Source: an uncultured Acetatifactor sp.
GTDB taxonomy: Bacteria > Bacillota > Clostridia > Lachnospirales > Lachnospiraceae
Reading direction: 5' to 3'
Assembly (NCBI GenBank): GCA_910585665.1
Contig: CAJUFI010000033.1
Location: 1-43,511, forward strand
DNA length: 43,511 bases
Within the stretch, counting starts at the first letter, position 1. Every line of letters begins with the position of its first letter. Made by a program: the position numbers and the translations under genes. Positions 40,088 through 43,511 of this stretch are shown here, piece after piece. The notes beneath the pieces were generated by a model. The model worked only from the letters and a program-made list of their open reading frames with translations. It was not told the origin of the DNA and did not search any database.

Positions 40088-42967
40088 ATGTTTTCACAAG
40101 AGTATGACAATGAAATCTCACATTATTTTCACAATCTGACGGCCCTTCTGGAGCACAGGGCGGAGGAGCTGAAGGAGAAGGTGGGGCAGCTCCCTGTGGG
40201 CGAGAGGGGGCTTTACCGCCACAGCGCGGCGCTCCTTCGGCAGAAGCTGGCGGAAATCGGCGGGGCGCTGGAGGAGTGCGACAGCGATGAAGCACAGGCG
40301 CTCCGGTTCCTGTACAGCGCCATGCCCCTGAGCGATGTGCTGGATTATCCGGCGGCGATGTATCTGGCCTATGCGAAACATGGGGCGTTTCTGTGGAGGG
40401 AGGGGCCTTTTGCCGGAAAGGTGCCGGAGAAGATCTTCGCCAATTATGTGCTGCACCACAGGATTCACAACGAGGACATGTCAGATGCCAGGAGATTCTT
40501 CTATGACAGGCTGGCAGAGCGGACTGAGGGCCTTGACATGTACGGGGCGGCGGTGGAAGCCAACTACTGGTGCCTGGAGAAGGCCACCTATCAGCCCAAC
40601 TATATGCGCACCCAGAGCCCCATGACCATGTACGGCACTGCGGAGGGCCGCTGCGGGGAGGAGGCCCCCTTCTGCATCACTGCCCTGCGCAGCATCGGCA
40701 TACCGGCCAGGGAGGTGGTCTCCCCCTATTGGTCTCACTGCGACAGCAACCATGCCTGGGTGGAAGCCTGGTGTGACGGAAAGTGGCATTTCCTGGGGGC
40801 CTGTGAACCGGAGGATGCCCTGGATCGGGGATGGTTCGTGGAACCCTGTTCCCGGGCCATGCTGATTTATTCCCAGTGGTTCGGCAAGGACAAGGCGCTG
40901 GAAGCCACCACGGAAAGCCCGGATATGTCCCCCAAGGTCAACCAGCTGAGACTGTATGCGGATACCGTGGAACTGACCGTACGGGTCAATGACGAACAGG
41001 GCAATCCCGTCCCGGGGGCCAGGGTGGAGTTCAGTCTGCTGAATTTTGCCAGAATCGGGAGGATTGCCGCGCTGACCACCGGCGGCGAGAAGGACGGGGG
41101 AGCCTTCGGAAGCGTGAAGCTGGAAACCGGCCGGGGGGATTTGTGGGTGTCCGCCTACGGAAAAGACGGTCAGGGGGAGGTCTGCTACGGCGAGTGCCAG
41201 GTCTCTTTGCTGGAAGACAAATCCGTAAGCAAAAGTGGCGCTGCCGTGACGGCAGCCGAAGAGGAAAATGCCGCCGGGAAAGGCCTGGCAGAGGATGCTG
41301 CCGCGGAGAAAGGCGCCGCGGGAAGCGGCAACGAGAAAGGGATTTCCACAGGGGACGGCAGAAAGCGGGAGTGTACCGTCATCATAAGGAAGGAAATGCC
41401 TGGACTGGAGCAGTGGCGGGATGTGGATTTCCACGCGCCGAAAGCGCCGGTGAAGGACACGGACAACCCGGAAAACCGGCCGGACGCAGCCGCTGAAAGC
41501 ACCGCGGATCAGCCGGCAGAGGAAAACCCCAGGCTGGCGGAAGCGACCAAAATCAGACAGAAGCGGATGGAGCGATTTTACCGGAAGCCGGAGGCGGAGC
41601 GCGTCCTGAAGAGGTTCCACGGGGAGGACAGGGAGCTTGTGGACAAGATTCTGCACCAGGCCCGGGGGAATATGACGGAAATCGTCCGTTTCCTGGAATG
41701 GGATTTTGCCGGGAGGGCAATGGAGCTTGCGGACAGGTACGGCAGTGAAAAGTGGAAGCTGGAAGCCCTGAAGACCTTGAAGCCCAATGACTGCTGGGAC
41801 ATCAGGGCGGAGGTGCTGGCGGAGTGCTGCTGTTATGCTTCCCCCTATGCGGCGGACATTCCCGAGGACATCTTCTTTTCCAGCCTGGTCAATCCCTGTG
41901 TGCTGTTTGAGCGGCCGAAGGCCTGTAGGGCGGCTCTGCTGGATGCCCTGAACGAAGAGATGAGAGCGCAGATTCGACAGAATCCTAAATGTCTGCGGGA
42001 GGTGCTGGAGGGATTGGTTCGGTATCTGCCGGAACAGGAATATGCCAACCTGATCAACACGCCCACAGGCTGCCTGACCGGAGGGCTCGGAAGCGAGATT
42101 TCCAGGGACGTGCTGTGCGTCCAGATTTACCGCGCCCTGGGGATTCCCGCCAGGATGAACCCCATGGACAGGAGGGTGGAGTATTACGCCGGAGGAAAGT
42201 TCATTCCGGTGACGGAACAGGAAGCGGCAGACCAGGGGACATTGATCCTACAGACGGAAGACGGACTTACGCTGAAAGACAGGGGCCATTTTTCCCTGTC
42301 CAGGCTGGAGGACGGGCAGAATAAGCCGGTGTTCCTCAGGCCCAAAGAGGGCGAGACGGAGATGGCGCTGCAACTGGAAACGGGGATGTACCGAATCATC
42401 ACCACCAACCGCAGCAAAGACGGAGACCAGTTTGCCAGGATTTATGACTTCCGGCTGGAAGCGGGCCAGGAGAAGAAAGTAACGCTTGCCTTGCGGGAGA
42501 TTCCGGAGGAACCGGCTCAGCCTAAGATAGCCCTGGGAGAGTATGCCCTGTACACAGACAGCGGGGAGGAGAGACGGTTGTCCGCGGCGGGCGGCAAAGG
42601 CCGTTCCCTTTTCCTGTGGCTGGAACTGGCGAAGGAGCCCACGGAGCATGTGCTGAACGAGATGCTGGGAATGGCGGAGACCTGTAACCAGCTGGCCGCG
42701 CCAATCTGTTTCGTAGTAAGACAGGGGGCGGATTACGCAAGCGACACTACTTTATGTAAAGTCCGGAAAGCGCTGCCTGACGCAGAGGTGCTTCGGGATG
42801 GTTTCGGAGAGGAGTACAGGGCGCTGTGTGAAAAAATCGGAAGGCCAGCCGGAAAGCTTCCGCTGGCGCTGGTACTGGAGGGCGGATATGACTGCATCTA
42901 CTCCGATGCCGGTTACAATGTGGGCATGGCGGACGCCCTGGTTCGGATTCTGAAAGGGGCGCACTAA
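40088..42967 (+). CDS. Large transglutaminase-domain protein
   Basis: A 959-aa protein starting at ATG 40088 behind AAAGGAGG. The transglutaminase core is near residues 180-250: Cys189 in GRCGEEAPF, His222 in NHAWVEAW and Asp243 in CEPEDALDRGW form the Cys-His-Asp triad. Carboxypeptidase-regulatory/Ig-like sequence follows (about 295-365, VRVNDEQGNPVPGARVEFSL), then an Ala/Glu/Lys low-complexity linker (about 375-430). Around residues 660-710, GSEISRDVLCVQIYRALGIP and GGKFIPV resemble a second transglutaminase core lacking the catalytic Cys. The C-terminus (about 830-959) looks like a thioredoxin-like fold without CxxC. No signal peptide is seen. A cytosolic protease or crosslinking role is possible; substrate unknown. 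Confidence 0.85.
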   Translation: MFSQEYDNEISHYFHNLTALLEHRAEELKEKVGQLPVGERGLYRHSAALLRQKLAEIGGALEECDSDEAQALRFLYSAMPLSDVLDYPAAMYLAYAKHGAFLWREGPFAGKVPEKIFANYVLHHRIHNEDMSDARRFFYDRLAERTEGLDMYGAAVEANYWCLEKATYQPNYMRTQSPMTMYGTAEGRCGEEAPFCITALRSIGIPAREVVSPYWSHCDSNHAWVEAWCDGKWHFLGACEPEDALDRGWFVEPCSRAMLIYSQWFGKDKALEATTESPDMSPKVNQLRLYADTVELTVRVNDEQGNPVPGARVEFSLLNFARIGRIAALTTGGEKDGGAFGSVKLETGRGDLWVSAYGKDGQGEVCYGECQVSLLEDKSVSKSGAAVTAAEEENAAGKGLAEDAAAEKGAAGSGNEKGISTGDGRKRECTVIIRKEMPGLEQWRDVDFHAPKAPVKDTDNPENRPDAAAESTADQPAEENPRLAEATKIRQKRMERFYRKPEAERVLKRFHGEDRELVDKILHQARGNMTEIVRFLEWDFAGRAMELADRYGSEKWKLEALKTLKPNDCWDIRAEVLAECCCYASPYAADIPEDIFFSSLVNPCVLFERPKACRAALLDALNEEMRAQIRQNPKCLREVLEGLVRYLPEQEYANLINTPTGCLTGGLGSEISRDVLCVQIYRALGIPARMNPMDRRVEYYAGGKFIPVTEQEAADQGTLILQTEDGLTLKDRGHFSLSRLEDGQNKPVFLRPKEGETEMALQLETGMYRIITTNRSKDGDQFARIYDFRLEAGQEKKVTLALREIPEEPAQPKIALGEYALYTDSGEERRLSAAGGKGRSLFLWLELAKEPTEHVLNEMLGMAETCNQLAAPICFVVRQGADYASDTTLCKVRKALPDAEVLRDGFGEEYRALCEKIGRPAGKLPLALVLEGGYDCIYSDAGYNVGMADALVRILKGAH

Positions 42968-42970
42968 GGG

Positions 42971-43074
42971 TAAGGAATTGTATACAGATAACTGCTGCGG
43001 GCTGAAAGCCGTTTTCCCTGTGTTTCAAGGCTTTTCCGACAGAAGCCTCAGCAGTTATTTTCCGCCAGCTTCTA
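42971..43074 (+). repeat. Palindromic MITE-like repeat, diverged full copy
   Basis: TAAGGAATTGTATACAGATA, arm CTGCTGCGGG, inner AAAGCC ... GGCTTT, arm CCTCAGCAG and TTATTTTCCGCCAGCTTCTA. It begins three bases after the transglutaminase stop. Its last bases supply the stop codon of the minus-strand remnant that follows. Confidence 0.88.
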
Positions 43075-43412
43075 AGAAGAGATAGCTTTGCGCTGAAAGG
43101 CTTCGGCCAGCTGATTCTGCTCCAGGTCGCACAGTTCCAGGCCTGTGTCATCAATGCCCAGGAAATCAGCCAGTCTAGCCTGTAGTCTGGCGGCAGCGGT
43201 TTCCCTGTCGATGCAGAGATAGAAGACATCTCTGTAATATTTCTGATAGATGAGCAATACGCCATGAATCCAGGCATCCGGTTCGTATGTATTATATTGT
43301 TCCCTCTCAAAGACTTCCAGGAACCGATGGCAGCGTTTGGCCTGTTCCGGGAACTGCTTCAGATAGTTGATTGCTTCCGGAAGATTGCCTTTGACCAGGT
43401 ATTCATAATAAG
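43072..43412 (-). pseudogene. Gene remnant enclosed by two palindromic repeats
   Basis: The minus-strand frame reads YYEYLVKGNLPEAINYLKQF near its open start, then AWIHGVLLIYQKYYRDVFYL and ends LEQNQLAEAFQRKAISS at TAG 43072. It has no start codon with a ribosome site: upstream, the frame runs into a TAG inside the repeat at 43409. Its stop codon lies in the repeat at 42971-43074. About 110 residues of protein-like sequence survive, so it was once a longer gene cut at both ends. The family was not recognised. Confidence 0.6.
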
Positions 43413-43511
43413 GAATTGTCTACAAATAACTGATGCGAGTTTATAGCTGTTTTTGTTGTATTTCTGGGCTTTCTCCTAAACAAGTTGCATCAGTTATTTT
43501 CCGACAAGTCC
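43409..43511 (+). repeat. Palindromic MITE-like repeat (runs to window end)
   Basis: TAAGGAATTGTCTACAAATA, arm CTGATGCGAG, inner AGCTG ... GGGCT, arm TTGCATCAG and TTATTTTCCGACAAGTCC at the window end. It is close to the copies at 1-50 and 38386. Its left end interrupts the remnant at 43072-43412. Confidence 0.88.

Overview
The window looks like chromosomal DNA of an anaerobic Firmicute, most likely a Lachnospiraceae member (Clostridium cluster XIVa). The reasons are the GC-rich genes with strong AGGAGG-type ribosome sites, a PadR/HAAS/DUF4097 operon, a radical-SAM/DUF4130 pair, a CAPP-type Cys sulfatase, an ECF S component, an Rpn-family nuclease gene and an AsnA ligase. No rRNA, tRNA, CRISPR array, phage module or conventional transposase was seen.

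Layout. 0.2-2.5 kb: P-loop kinase-like gene preceded by a helically phased 11-bp repeat, an orphan MraY-type transferase, and a DUF4177 gene with an in-frame stop. 2.5-5.4 kb: probable operon of a GreA-type factor, a HAD-phosphatase/CPBP-protease fusion and a GT2 glycosyltransferase. 5.4-11.8 kb: gltB-gltD glutamate synthase behind a promoter followed at once by a terminator-like hairpin. 12-17 kb: double GNAT protein, M28 peptidase, and a translationally coupled DUF4474/metallophosphoesterase pair. 17-21 kb: two large membrane proteins of surface-glycan type (acyltransferase-3; multispanning GT-C-like). 21-24 kb: asnA, then a rearranged spot with an Rpn nuclease gene, a 104-bp exact repeat of its tail, and the 3' stump of a flavin reductase gene. 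24-32 kb: DNA-maintenance genes: an HTH_42 (YcaQ/AlkX-type) protein, a PPP phosphatase, a radical-SAM/DUF4130 pair with LexA-type boxes at its promoter, an HPr-like protein, and a RecB-like nuclease fused to an XPD/DinG-type helicase. 32-35 kb: a cluster of DnaA boxes, a 41-bp tandem repeat, and a PadR-HAAS-DUF4097 envelope-stress-type operon. 35-38 kb: sulfatase and ECF S component on the minus strand. 38-43.5 kb: ATPase stump, glycerol-1-phosphate-dehydrogenase-like enzyme, truncated XRE regulator, large transglutaminase protein, and another gene stump.

A ~100-bp imperfect palindrome runs through the window, flanked by TA and present in at least seven full or nearly full copies plus fragments (at 1, 13135, 14831, 14922, 38386, 38541, 42971 and 43409). 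Its arms covary between copies (CTGATG with CATCAG, CTGCTG with CAGCAG), which points to a selected hairpin. It behaves like a MITE: it sits in intergenic gaps, borders gene stumps and in places supplies their stop codons. The other strong signals are the SOS-like boxes on the radical-SAM operon, the DnaA-box cluster away from dnaA, and the collapsed Rpn duplication.
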